Counted from the first letter of the stretch, positions 1-8,704 are shown. The stretch is DNA of 64,000 nucleotides from an uncultured Microbacterium sp. (GCF_937927635.1 NZ_CALBRW010000020.1:62001-126000); one strand, 5' to 3'. Notes: generated from the letters alone by a model not told the origin. Made by a program: numbers and translations.

Positions 1-2432
1 TCGACTGCGGGTATCACTGCGCCGGCCAGTCCGTCCCCGACCATATCTGCGACCCCGCGCACGACCCGCACGACGAGGGTGCGCACGACCACAGCGCCCA
101 CCACGGCCCCGCAGCTGAGGGCGCACAAGAACCGCACGCGAGTCACGACGCGCACGAGGGCCACACGGATGCCACGGGTCACGCCAGCCACGCGGGCCAT
201 AAGGGTCCTGCGGGCTATCACGACGACCCCGTCCACGACCACGCCGCTGGCCACGACCACACGCACGCCCCGTCGGCGACGGCGGATGACGGTGAGCATG
301 CCGGTCACCACGTCGAGCACGCCGGTCACACCGCGGCCGCGGGTGGGCACGATCATGGTGCAGCGTCGGGTCACAGTGCGCAGGAGATGATGGGCCACGG
401 TGGGCATCACGGCGGGATGTCGATGGACGCGATGATCCGCGACATGCGCAACCGGTTCCTGGTCGCGCTGATCCTGTCGATCCCGATCACCCTGTGGTCT
501 CCGATCGGGCGGGAGGTGATCGGATTCGAGGTGCCGGCACCGTTCGGGCTGCGCGATGACGTGTTCATGCTGATCCTGTCGCTGCCGGTGATCTTCTACT
601 CGGCGTGGATCTTCTTCGACGGCGCCTACCGGGCGCTGCGCGCGAAGACCCTCGACATGATGGTGCTCGTCGCAGTCGGTGTCGGCGCCGGCTGGCTGTA
701 CTCCCTCGCGGTCACCCTCACCGGCGGCGGTGAAGTGTTCTACGAAGCCGCCACGGTGCTTGCCACCTTCGTGCTGCTGGGGCATTGGGTGGAGATGCGC
801 GCCCGCGGCGGCGCGAACGACGCCATCCGCACCCTCCTGGAGCTCGCACCCTCGCAGGCGGTCGTGATCCGTGACGGGCAGGAGGTCGAGATCCCCACCA
901 GCGAGGTCGTCCCGGGGGATCTGATGCTGGTGCGGCCGGGGGCCAAGATCCCCACCGACGGTGTCGTGGAATCCGGAGAGTCCGAGGTGGACGAGTCGAT
1001 GGTCACCGGCGAGTCCATGCCGGTGGACAAAGCGCCCGGGTCGGAGGTGATCGGAGCGACCGTGAACACCGTCGGCACCCTCCGCGTCACAGCCACCAAA
1101 GTCGGCTCGGACACGGCGTTGGCGCAGATCGTGAAGCTCGTGCAGGAGGCGCAGAACTCCAAAGCCCCCGGGCAGCGCCTCGCCGACCGGGCAGCGTTCT
1201 GGCTCGTCCTGGTCGCCCTGATCGGCGGCACCCTCACCTTCCTGGTGTGGCTGCTCGCCGGCGCTGCAATCCCGATGGCGATCCTGTTCGCTATCACCGT
1301 CGTCGTCATCACCTGCCCCGACGCGCTCGGCCTCGCCACCCCGACGGCGATCATGGTCGGCACCGGGCTCGGCGCGAAACGGGGCGTGTTGTTCAAGAAC
1401 GCCTCCGGGATCGAAACCGCCGCCCACATCGACACGGTCGTGTTCGACAAGACCGGCACCCTCACCAAGGGGGAGCCGGAGGTCACCGACTACATCCCCG
1501 TCGGCGGCGACGACCTCGAGACTCTCTCCCTCGCGGTCGCGTTGGAGCGGGAATCCGAGCATCCTCTGGCGAAAGCGATCGTGAATTACGCCGACGCCCG
1601 CGACATCCCCCGTCGCACCGCGACCGCGTTCCGAAACGTCACCGGGCAGGGCGCGATCGCCACCGTCGACGGTCGACAGGTCGTCCTCGGCAACCCGCGC
1701 CTTCTCACCGGGGAGGGGATCGACATCAGCGGGGTGCAGGCCGCTCAGCAGGACCTGGCTGGGTCCGGCCGCACCGCGATCCTGTTCGCCGTGGACGGGC
1801 AAGTCGCCGGGATCATCGGTCTCGCCGACGCACCCCGGGACACCGCAAAGACCGCGATCGACGCTCTCCACGAGCAGGGCGTCGAGGTCGCAATGCTCAC
1901 CGGGGACAACAAGCCCACCGCCGACCGGATCGCCGCTCTCCTCGGCATCGACACCGTGATCGCGGATGTGCTCCCCGAGGACAAGTCCGCGAAGGTCGCC
2001 GAGCTGCAGAAGACGGGCAAGAAGGTCGCGATGGTCGGCGACGGCGTCAACGACGCCCCCGCCCTCGCCCAGGCCGACCTCGGCATCGCGATCGGCGCCG
2101 GCACCGACGTCGCCATCGAGACCGCCGACGTGGTCCTGATGCGCTCGGACCCGCTCGATGTTGCGATCGCACTCAAGATCGGCAAGGGCACACTGCGAAA
2201 GATGCGGCAGAACCTGGGCTGGGCCATCGGATACAACGCCGCCGCCCTCCCCATCGCCGCTGGCGTGTTCTACCCGGCGTTCGGGATCATGCTGTCCCCG
2301 GAGATCGCCGCCCTGTCGATGTCCGGTTCCTCCGTGATCGTCGCCGTCAACGCCCTCCTCCTCAAGCGGCTCCGCCTGCCCGCCCAGGCGCCCGCTGCGA
2401 CGACCATGCAGAAGGAGCCCGAACATGCCTGA
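1..2432 (+). CDS. Copper-type P1B ATPase, 5' end outside window
   Basis: Heavy-metal efflux ATPase of the inner membrane, 810 codons visible. The frame is open from base 3, so the ATG at 387 is internal and the start lies upstream. Codons 3-386 form a region with 29 His in about 128 residues plus three Cys, a metal-binding tail as in CopB-type pumps; no CxxC HMA domain is visible. From the Met at 387 come the actuator TGES (about residue 207), the phosphorylated DKTGT (Asp about 354), the SEHP motif (about 392) and GDGVNDAP (about 551). The membrane metal motif is CPD (1314-1322), not the usual CPC or CPH. Its stop overlaps the next start by 8 bp, pairing it with a multicopper oxidase. Copper is inferred from that partner; silver or another metal is possible. 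Confidence 0.93.
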   Translation, partial: DCGYHCAGQSVPDHICDPAHDPHDEGAHDHSAHHGPAAEGAQEPHASHDAHEGHTDATGHASHAGHKGPAGYHDDPVHDHAAGHDHTHAPSATADDGEHAGHHVEHAGHTAAAGGHDHGAASGHSAQEMMGHGGHHGGMSMDAMIRDMRNRFLVALILSIPITLWSPIGREVIGFEVPAPFGLRDDVFMLILSLPVIFYSAWIFFDGAYRALRAKTLDMMVLVAVGVGAGWLYSLAVTLTGGGEVFYEAATVLATFVLLGHWVEMRARGGANDAIRTLLELAPSQAVVIRDGQEVEIPTSEVVPGDLMLVRPGAKIPTDGVVESGESEVDESMVTGESMPVDKAPGSEVIGATVNTVGTLRVTATKVGSDTALAQIVKLVQEAQNSKAPGQRLADRAAFWLVLVALIGGTLTFLVWLLAGAAIPMAILFAITVVVITCPDALGLATPTAIMVGTGLGAKRGVLFKNASGIETAAHIDTVVFDKTGTLTKGEPEVTDYIPVGGDDLETLSLAVALERESEHPLAKAIVNYADARDIPRRTATAFRNVTGQGAIATVDGRQVVLGNPRLLTGEGIDISGVQAAQQDLAGSGRTAILFAVDGQVAGIIGLADAPRDTAKTAIDALHEQGVEVAMLTGDNKPTADRIAALLGIDTVIADVLPEDKSAKVAELQKTGKKVAMVGDGVNDAPALAQADLGIAIGAGTDVAIETADVVLMRSDPLDVAIALKIGKGTLRKMRQNLGWAIGYNAAALPIAAGVFYPAFGIMLSPEIAALSMSGSSVIVAVNALLLKRLRLPAQAPAATTMQKEPEHA

Positions 2433-3954
2433 CCGTCCGCTCTCTCCCACACAGTCCTCCCCGATGCTGCTGACCCGACGAGGTGTGCTCGGACTCGGAC
2501 TGGGCGCCGTCGCGGCAGCCGTGCTCGCCTCCTGCACCCCCGCGCCGCAATGGGTGACACCCACCGGCGCAGCGGTGTCCGGCACGGAGAAGAACCGCGG
2601 CGGCACCGGCCGAGTCACCACCGTCGACCTCACCGCCGCCCCCACCACGCTCGACCTGGCCGGTACCGCCGCCGCCACCTGGGCGTTCGGAGGTATCCCC
2701 GCCCCGGTAATCCGGCTCACCGCAGGCGACACGCTGAAAGCGACCGTCCGCAACCAGCTCGACGCGGACACCTCCGTGCACTGGCACGGACTCGCCCTCC
2801 GCAACGACATGGATGGGGTCCCTCCGGTAACCCAAGCCCCCATCGCCCCGGGCGGACAGTTCGCATACGAGTTCGTCACCCCGCATCCGGGCACCTACTG
2901 GTTCCACCCCCACGTCGGCCCGCAACTGGACCACGGCCTCTACGGTGCGCTCATCATCGACGACCCGGACGAGAAGGTGACGTGGGACGACGAATGGGTG
3001 CTGATCCTCGACGACTGGCTCGACGGCGTCACCGCCACCCCGGACCAGGTCCTCACCGACCTCTCGAAGGGCATGGGAGACATGGGCGGGATGGGCGACA
3101 TGTTCATGCGGATGGGGAACCTGCTGATGGGCGCCACCTCCGACCTGCTCGGCGGCGACGCCGGCGACGTCTACTACCCGCACTACCTCATCAACGGCAA
3201 ACCCAAAGCCGACCCCGCCCAATTCACCGGCACTCCTGGTGCCCGGGTGCGGATCCGTGTCATCAACGCCGGCAGCGACACCGCGTTCCGGTTCGCGATC
3301 GGCGGCCACACCCTGACGATCACCCACACCGACGGGTTCCCGGTGGATCCTGTCGAGGTCGACAGTGTCCTGATCGGGATGGGCGAACGCTACGACCTGC
3401 AGGTCACCCTGGACGATGGGGTGTTCCCTGTCGTCGCCGACGCGGAAGGCAAGCAGGATCGCGCGTTCGCGCTCGTTCGCACCGCCGCTGGCACGGCTCC
3501 GGCCAGCGACGTCCCCGTCGCCGAGCTCGGCACCGGCAGGGTCGGCACCGCTGCCGGACTGAGCGCGACCGCCTCCGTCACCCTGCACCAGGCATCCCCC
3601 GACCGGGTCGTGCACCTCGCGCTGACCGGGGGGATGGAGGCGTACGACTGGGGGATCAATGGGCGCCGGTTCGACATGAACGACCCGTTGCGGGACGCGC
3701 ACGCGATCAGTATGGGGGAGCGGGTGCAGTTGCGGATCCGCAATGACACCGAGATGTGGCATCCGTTCCACCTGCACGGCCACACCTACCAGCACGCGAA
3801 CGGCGGCCCCCGGAAGGACACCTCCATCATCCTCCCGGGCCAGACCCTGACAGTCGACTTCGACGCCGACAACCCCGGCCAGTGGGTCGCGCACTGCCAC
3901 AACATCTACCACGCCGAGACCGGCATGACCACGGTGCTCGGATACCGGTCATGA
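2425..3954 (+). CDS. Tat-exported multicopper oxidase lipoprotein
   Basis: Extracytoplasmic cuprous oxidase or laccase-like enzyme, 509 aa. The N-terminus carries a twin-arginine signal (TRRGVLGLG) running into a lipobox ending LASC, so it is probably folded before export and lipid-anchored. Copper ligands are present in the expected order: HWHG (2779-2790), FHPH (about 2900), HPFHLHGH (about 3760) and HCHNIYH followed by Met near the C-terminus. A methionine-rich stretch at about residues 215-235 (MGDMGGMGDMFMRMGNLLM) resembles the Met-rich segments of CueO-like Cu(I) oxidases. It overlaps the P1B ATPase by 8 bp, giving a two-gene detoxification unit: export plus oxidation of Cu(I). Exact substrate is inferred from family and context. 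Confidence 0.94.
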   Translation: MPDRPLSPTQSSPMLLTRRGVLGLGLGAVAAAVLASCTPAPQWVTPTGAAVSGTEKNRGGTGRVTTVDLTAAPTTLDLAGTAAATWAFGGIPAPVIRLTAGDTLKATVRNQLDADTSVHWHGLALRNDMDGVPPVTQAPIAPGGQFAYEFVTPHPGTYWFHPHVGPQLDHGLYGALIIDDPDEKVTWDDEWVLILDDWLDGVTATPDQVLTDLSKGMGDMGGMGDMFMRMGNLLMGATSDLLGGDAGDVYYPHYLINGKPKADPAQFTGTPGARVRIRVINAGSDTAFRFAIGGHTLTITHTDGFPVDPVEVDSVLIGMGERYDLQVTLDDGVFPVVADAEGKQDRAFALVRTAAGTAPASDVPVAELGTGRVGTAAGLSATASVTLHQASPDRVVHLALTGGMEAYDWGINGRRFDMNDPLRDAHAISMGERVQLRIRNDTEMWHPFHLHGHTYQHANGGPRKDTSIILPGQTLTVDFDADNPGQWVAHCHNIYHAETGMTTVLGYRS

Positions 3955-3957
3955 CCG

Positions 3958-3992
3958 GCGCGTTCATCCCCAGCCTGGGAGGATGAACGCGC
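3958..3992 (+). terminator. Stem-loop after the copper genes
   Basis: Perfect 12-bp inverted repeat (GCGCGTTCATCC at 3958-3969 and its complement at 3981-3992) with an 11-nt loop, starting 4 bases after the multicopper oxidase stop. No T-run follows, which is common for high-GC actinobacterial terminators. Confidence 0.6.
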
Positions 3993-4100
3993 AGGCGATC
4001 GGACCGCGGCGGCGGACGCCAAATCTAAGTGGACTTCCTACTTTTATGGAGGGATCTGCTATTTCGCGTGGAATCCTGCTAGCGAAACTGCTGCCAGTTG

Positions 4101-4148
4101 CCGTGTAATCCCCGGGTTCTCCGCCACCTTGACCGGGAACCTACACGG
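4101..4148 (+). promoter_or_regulatory. Hairpin in the methyltransferase leader
   Basis: Arms CCGTGTA (4101-4107) and TACACGG (4142-4148) pair perfectly, with inner CCCGG (4111-4115) and CCGGG (4133-4137). It ends 34 bases before the methyltransferase ATG. It follows an unusually AT-rich patch (4020-4090) that may hold the promoter. Function unknown; a leader attenuator or a terminator remnant are both possible. Confidence 0.3.
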
Positions 4149-4182
4149 TGGCGACTTCAACTGACGGAGAGCTGCAGAGCGG

Positions 4183-4890
4183 ATGCCGGATTTCGAGGAC
4201 GCGCGCGAGGAGACGATCCGCTACCACGACGAGCTCTACGCCGATGCGTCGCTGGGCGAGGAAGGCACCTGGCTCGCCCAGCCCGATCCGCTGATCTTCG
4301 AGGCGCTGCGGTGCGTGCCGCATGACCGACCGGTCATCGCGTACGACCTCGGCGCAGGCATCGGCCGACACACCGTCATCATGCTGGAGCGACTGCCGGA
4401 GGGCTCAGAGGTCCACGCCATCGATCTGCTCGAGTCCGCGGTCGAGCAGCTGAAGCAGCTGGACCCGATCGCCGGCGCGACTCGGCTGCACGTCCGCCGG
4501 CAGGACCTCGCTGACCTCGAGCTCGCCGGCGGCGCAGACCTGGTGTTCGCGTTCTCGGCGGTCGAGCATCTGCCGGACCGGGAGTCGATCCGTCGCCTGC
4601 TCGACAGCATCCGCTCCGCCCTGCGTCCGGGTGGTGTCGTGGCACTCGGCATCATCGTCGACCGGGTGGAGATCGCCGACGAGGGACGCCGGCGGCCGGC
4701 GCTGCTGGAGAGCGATCTGACCACGGTGGATGTGGATGCGCTGCTCAGGGCGTCGTTCACCGATCTCGAGACCGTGAGTCGCCGGGACCGCCCTGCGCGG
4801 ATCGAGGAGGAACGCGACGGCGAGACCTACACGCTCGCATCGACGCTGATCTCCTGGATCGGCCGGCTCGCGGCATCCTCCTCCGGCTGA
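4183..4890 (+). CDS. Class I SAM-dependent methyltransferase
   Basis: Cytosolic methyltransferase of unknown substrate, 235 aa. The SAM-binding motif I is YDLGAGIGRH (about residues 52-61). An acidic strand end (HAIDLLESA) follows for the ribose contact, then the motif IV-like DLVFAFSAVEHLPD and a post-motif LRPGG typical of small-molecule methyltransferases. The ATG is preceded by GGAGAGC at suitable spacing. It stands alone between the copper pair and convergent minus-strand genes. GGATGC/GCATCC words appear from here on but are scarce in the copper cassette. The target cannot be predicted. Confidence 0.85.
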   Translation: MPDFEDAREETIRYHDELYADASLGEEGTWLAQPDPLIFEALRCVPHDRPVIAYDLGAGIGRHTVIMLERLPEGSEVHAIDLLESAVEQLKQLDPIAGATRLHVRRQDLADLELAGGADLVFAFSAVEHLPDRESIRRLLDSIRSALRPGGVVALGIIVDRVEIADEGRRRPALLESDLTTVDVDALLRASFTDLETVSRRDRPARIEEERDGETYTLASTLISWIGRLAASSSG

Positions 4891-4893
4891 GTT

Positions 4894-4930
4894 CGTCGCA
4901 CAGGCGCGGCGCCCGCGCAGGCTCGCGACG
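4894..4930. terminator. Hairpin between convergent genes
   Basis: Outer arms CGTCGC (4894-4899) and GCGACG (4925-4930) enclose a GC-only hairpin, GCGCGG (4904-4909) with CCGCGC (4913-4918). It lies between the stops of the methyltransferase and the cupredoxin gene, where a bidirectional terminator is expected. Confidence 0.45.
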
Positions 4931-4946
4931 ATGCTCTTGCTGAGTC

Positions 4947-5330
4947 CTACTTCTTGACGGCGTTGACCTTCATCACCATGCCCAGTGCGCGGTGGTTGCT
5001 CACCGAGCACCAGCCGTCGGTGTCCTCGTCAATCACGCCGGCGTCTATCTTCTGGCTCTCCCCAGGGTTGAGCTGATCGGAGCCGGCGCCGTTGGCGAGC
5101 ACCAGGTCGTGCACCACCATCCCGGTGTTCTTGAAGTCGATGACGAGCTTGTTGCCCACCGGCACGTCGATGGAGTCGGGCACGAACCGCATCCCCTCCA
5201 CCTTGACGGTGACCTCGGTGGTCTCACCCGTCGGGGTGACGTCGGGTCCGGACGCACAGCCGGTGAGGATGAGCAGGGCTGCCGCCGTGACGGCCGCTAG
5301 CTTCGTGAGAGGGGTTCGGACAGAGGACAC
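4947..5330 (-). CDS. Cupredoxin-domain lipoprotein
   Basis: Small secreted blue-copper-type electron carrier, 127 aa. I place the start at the GTG at 5330 because GGGAG lies about 5 bases upstream; the signal peptide then begins near the start and ends in the lipobox LLILTGC. A frame open further upstream has no signal-peptide character. After the lipid anchor there is one plastocyanin/azurin-like domain with the type-1 ligand set: His in MVVHDLV, and Cys, His and Met in WCSVSNHRALGM. It lies 1 kb from the copper ATPase and multicopper oxidase but is on the opposite strand, so it is not part of their operon. Its redox partner is unknown. Confidence 0.88.
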   Translation of the reverse strand: MSSVRTPLTKLAAVTAAALLILTGCASGPDVTPTGETTEVTVKVEGMRFVPDSIDVPVGNKLVIDFKNTGMVVHDLVLANGAGSDQLNPGESQKIDAGVIDEDTDGWCSVSNHRALGMVMKVNAVKK

Positions 5331-5401
5331 GGGGCACTCCCGGATGCAAGGGGACAGGACGGTACCTCCATCATCACCCCTCCACGCCCGGAGCGCTCCG
5401 G

Positions 5402-5503
5402 TCAGCGCCGAGCCGGGTCCAGCGCGTCGGTGATGCGCCCCACCACGATCCAGGCCAGCGCGGCGGCGGCGATCCACAGTGTGACTCCACCCGCCTGCGA
5501 CGT
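5402..5503 (-). other. In-frame membrane-segment-like tail after a stop codon
   Basis: Directly after the TGA of the histidine phosphatase (5504-5506), the same frame stays open for 33 codons to a TGA at 5402. It encodes a hydrophobic helix (LWIAAAALAWIVVGRI) followed by DALDPARR. No ATG, GTG or TTG precedes the helix, so it is not an evident separate gene. It may be a former C-terminal anchor cut off by a stop, or chance. Confidence 0.3.
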
Positions 5504-6163
5504 TCAGGACTCCGACGCCTCCATCGGCAGCGCCGGGCCGTGATTCCAGGCCAGGATCGACGGCTGCTCGCGGGAGAAGCCCAGTACCGAGGTGGAACCG
5601 GCATCCAGCGAGATGGATGCCGCGAACCGCGGCGCCTGGCGCAGGAACACCGCCGTGAGGATGCGCAGGTAGTGGCCGTGGGCGACCAGCGCCACATCGC
5701 CGTCCACCATGGCCGGCAGCACGCGCGTGAGCACGCGGGATGCCCGTGCCGCGACCTCTTCCACGGTCTCGCCGGGTGTCTCGCCGCGGATCACCCCGTG
5801 CGTGAACGCGTTCCAGTTGTAACCGAGCTCGGCCCGGATGTCCTTAGTGGTGCGGCCCTCGTACCCGCCGTAGTCCCACTCCACCAGCAGCGGATCGATC
5901 GCGGCATCCAGCCCTGCCAGCTCGGCCGTGCGCCGGGCGCGCTGCAGCGGCGAACTCAGCACCAGCCGGAAGTCGTAGCCGCGCACCAGCTCGCCGGCGG
6001 CCCTGGCGAGCTCCTCGCCATGCGCGGTCAGCGGGATGTCGGTCAGCCCGGTGTGCCGACCCGTCTTCGACCACTCGGTCTCGCCGTGCCTCAGCAGTAC
6101 GAGCTTGCCCTGCGGGTTGTCGGGTGCGGGCCGGTCGGGCAGCGGGTCGGTTGCAGCGTCCAC
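5504..6163 (-). CDS. Histidine phosphatase (phosphoglycerate mutase superfamily)
   Basis: Phosphohydrolase of the two-histidine clade, 219 aa. The signature LLRHGETEWSKTG at about residues 22-34 holds the phospho-accepting His and first Arg. VLSSPLQRARRTAEL supplies the second Arg, an acidic residue follows in EWDYGGYEG, and VALVAHGHYLR near residue 180 holds the second catalytic His. The start is a GTG. This family covers phosphoglycerate mutases, cobalamin/ribazole phosphatases and broad phosphatases; the short N-terminus and lack of cobalamin genes favour a general phosphatase. The frame continues past the stop into a hydrophobic segment (see 5402-5503). Confidence 0.88.
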   Translation of the reverse strand: MDAATDPLPDRPAPDNPQGKLVLLRHGETEWSKTGRHTGLTDIPLTAHGEELARAAGELVRGYDFRLVLSSPLQRARRTAELAGLDAAIDPLLVEWDYGGYEGRTTKDIRAELGYNWNAFTHGVIRGETPGETVEEVAARASRVLTRVLPAMVDGDVALVAHGHYLRILTAVFLRQAPRFAASISLDAGSTSVLGFSREQPSILAWNHGPALPMEASES

Positions 6164-6218
6164 CCCGTCACCGTACCGCGCGCGCGGAGCACTGATGCCG
6201 CGATCGCGCCGGCCCGGG

Positions 6219-6560
6219 TCACGCCGGACGCCCCCTGACCACCCGCAGGATCACGTCTGTCACGTCGTCGACGAGATCGGCGGCATCCGCACGACCGGCG
6301 CGCGGGGTCTGCATGCGCTGAACGAGGACCTCGGTGATCCCGCCGACGAGGACGAGGCTCGTGAGCCCGCCGGGGGCGTCCTCGATGCGACCCGCACGCT
6401 CGAGCGCGGCGAAGGCCTGGTCGATCGCCTCCGCGAAGGCGCGATAGGCCGTGCGCCGCTCCTGCTCGAGAGCATCCGAGACGCCTACAGACTCCACCTC
6501 GAGCACACGTGCCTTGCGCTCGTCGGCCAGGATCGGGTCGAGCGCGCCGCCGACGAGCTC
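6219..6560 (-). pseudogene. TetR-family regulator, N-terminal half missing
   Basis: About 113 residues of a TetR ligand-binding domain remain. They include ADERKARVLEVESVGVSD, a helix pair EQERRTAYRAFAEAIDQ, and a C-terminal helix ending VTDVILRVVRGRPA with stop at 6219. The helix-turn-helix (normally the first 60-80 residues) is absent. The sequence runs straight into the 5' side of a plus-strand monooxygenase that also lacks its start. TetR genes are often divergent from such oxygenases, so a deletion removing both starts and the promoter region is the simplest reading. Without its DNA-binding domain it should not act as a repressor. Confidence 0.7.
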
Positions 6561-7871
6561 GCCGCCGTCAAGGCGCTGCACCTCGCCGGCATCCCGTTCG
6601 ACTGCTTCGAGAAGGGCACTGAGATCGGCGGCAACTGGCTGTTCGACAACCCGAACGGGCAGTCCGCCTGCTACGAGACGCTCGAGATCAACACCTCGTG
6701 CCCCCGGATGGCGTTCTCGGACTTCCCGATGCCGGCCGACTACCCGCCCTACGCCCGGCACGACCAGGTGCACGCCTACTTCGAGGCGTACGCCGCGCAC
6801 TTCGGCTTCCGCCACCGCATCACCTTCAGCACGACGGTGACCGAGGTCACCCGCACCGACGAGGGCGGATGGCGGGTGCGCACGACCGGACCCGAGGGGG
6901 AGCAGTCCCGTGACTACGACGCCGTGCTGGTGGCCAACGGGCACCACTGGGATGCTCACCGCCCCGCCCCGGACGAGTACCCCGGCACCTTCTCCGGCGA
7001 GCAGATCCACGCGCACGACTACCGCTCCGGCGACCAGCTCGCCGGGCGCGACGTGGTCGTGGTGGGCGCGGGCAACTCCGCGATGGACATCGCCGTGGAG
7101 GGCTCGCGCCGTGCGAACAGCACGACCCTGTCGATCCGGCGCGGCCAGTGGGTGATGCGCAAATTCCTGCTCGGGAGGCCGAGCGATCAGATCGCCCTGC
7201 CGGGATGGATGCCGTGGTGGGCGACAGCCGCCCGGCTGCGCATCGGCGCCCTGACCTCGGGCGGGCTCCGCCGGTACGGCCTGCCCACCCCTCCGCACAA
7301 GCCCGGGCAGTCGCACCCCGTGCAGTCCGAGCAGATCCGGGAGCGCATCGCCGCCGGCGCGGTGACCGTGCGCCCCGGCATCGAGCGCTTCGACGGCGAT
7401 CAGGTGGTGTTCGTCGACGGCACCCGCACGCGCGCCGACCTGATCATCTGGGCGACGGGATACAAGGTGTCGTTCCCGTTCCTCGATCGCTCGCTCGTCG
7501 ATCCCGACGGCAACGAGCTGCCGCTGTGGAAGCGTGCCGTGCACCCCGACCTGCCCGGACTGTTCTTCATCGGGCTGCTGCAGCCGGTCGGCGCCGTCAT
7601 GCCGCTCGCCGAGGCGCAGTCGGCCTGGATCGCCGAGATGCTGACCGGCGGCTGCGCTCCGCCGAGCGCCGCCGAGATGCGAGCGCAGATGACCCGCGAC
7701 CACGAGCGGTACAAGCGCCGTTTCTACGCCTCGCCCCGGCACACCATGGAGGTCGACTTCGACCACTTCCTGTGGGATCTCGCGCGGGAGCGCAGGGCGG
7801 GTGCGCGGCGGGCGGCCGCGCAGCGCCGCGCCGCAGCAGGGGAGCGGATGCCGCAGCAGGTGACCGCATGA
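6561..7871 (+). pseudogene. Flavin-dependent monooxygenase, FAD-motif end missing
   Basis: FMO/Baeyer-Villiger-type enzyme. Clear family sequence begins at AAVKALHLAGIPFDCFEKG (6561 on) and continues through EIGGNW, FPMPADYPPYA, the NADPH-binding VVVVGAGNSAMD (about 7060) and the WATGY motif (about 7449). The FAD-binding GxGxxG strand that should come 10-15 residues earlier is missing; in its place is antisense TetR sequence. The frame happens to stay open upstream to 6036, so a long translation exists, but its first 175 residues have no family character. I treat it as a 5'-deleted gene. The stop overlaps the next ATG (ATGA), so the downstream SDR was once co-transcribed with it. Confidence 0.75.
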
Positions 7872-8704
7872 GCACGGTGGAGCGGATCCGCGGCAGGGTG
7901 ATCGCCGTCGCCGGTGGCGCCAACGGGATCGGACGCGAGACGGCGACGCTGCTCGCCCGCGCCGGTGCGCACATCGCCATCGGCGACTACGACGCCGCCG
8001 CCGCGCAGCACGCTGCCGCGGAACTCGCGGGAATCGCGCGCGGCTACGACCTCGACGTCACGAGCTCCGAGTCTTTCGCCGCGTTCGCCGCATCCGTCGA
8101 GAGCGACCTGGGCCCGATCGACGTACTGGTGAACAGCGCCGGGGTCATGTGGGTCGGCCCGTTCGACGCCGAGCCGGATGCGGCCGCGCGACGGCAGCTC
8201 GACGTCAACCTGCTCGGGGTCATCCACTCGGTCAAGCTGGTCGCACCGAAGATGCGGGCGCGCAGTTCCGGGCAGATCGTCACGATCGCCTCGGCAGCAT
8301 CCCTCCTGCCCACCCCGGGAGAGGCCACCTACGCCGCCAGCAAGCACGGCGTGCTCGGCTATCTCAAGGCCGTGCGCACCGAGCTGCGGGGCTCAGGCGT
8401 GAACCTGTCGGTGATCATGCCGACCGTGGTCGACACCGCGCTCGCCGCAGGCACGAGCACGGGATCGGCGGCCATGCTGCAGCCGATCGACGTCGCCCGC
8501 GCCGTCGCGAAGGTCATCGAGCGCCCGCGGTTCCAGGTGACCGTACCCGGGTACGTCGGTGTCGCCCATCGCGTCGTCGACCTGCTACCGCAGAGGCTGC
8601 AGGACCTGATCCTGGCGCGGCTCGTGCCCGATCAGGTCGCGTCGGTCGACCGGAAGGCGCGCTCGTCGTATGAGGAGGGCATCACGCGCGGTCGAGACGG
8701 TTGA
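7868..8704 (+). CDS. Short-chain dehydrogenase/reductase
   Basis: NAD(P)-dependent oxidoreductase, 278 aa. The Rossmann motif GGANGIG (residues 16-22) is followed by NSAG (about 90), catalytic Ser in ASAASLLP and YAASK (about residue 155). A hydrophobic, basic C-terminal extension (DLLPQRLQDLILARLV) suggests membrane association, as in SDRs paired with Baeyer-Villiger monooxygenases. The start ATG overlaps the stop of the disrupted monooxygenase. Since that gene lost its promoter region, SDR expression may be reduced. Substrate unknown; a ketone/alcohol pair with the monooxygenase is the likely ancestral role. Confidence 0.88.
   Translation: MSTVERIRGRVIAVAGGANGIGRETATLLARAGAHIAIGDYDAAAAQHAAAELAGIARGYDLDVTSSESFAAFAASVESDLGPIDVLVNSAGVMWVGPFDAEPDAAARRQLDVNLLGVIHSVKLVAPKMRARSSGQIVTIASAASLLPTPGEATYAASKHGVLGYLKAVRTELRGSGVNLSVIMPTVVDTALAAGTSTGSAAMLQPIDVARAVAKVIERPRFQVTVPGYVGVAHRVVDLLPQRLQDLILARLVPDQVASVDRKARSSYEEGITRGRDG

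Noticed and set aside
79..390. Separate small Arg/Thr-rich gene upstream of the ATPase
   Set aside because: It is another frame of the His-rich N-terminal region of the ATPase, whose own frame is open from base 3.
2362..3912. Long minus-strand open frame opposite the multicopper oxidase
   Set aside because: Composition is Val/Gly/Arg-rich without structure; the plus strand has all copper ligands.
6036..6560. Open plus-strand frame that would lengthen the flavin monooxygenase by 175 residues
   Set aside because: The added sequence is antisense to a TetR regulator and to the start of the histidine phosphatase, has no flavoprotein motif and is a by-product of high GC.
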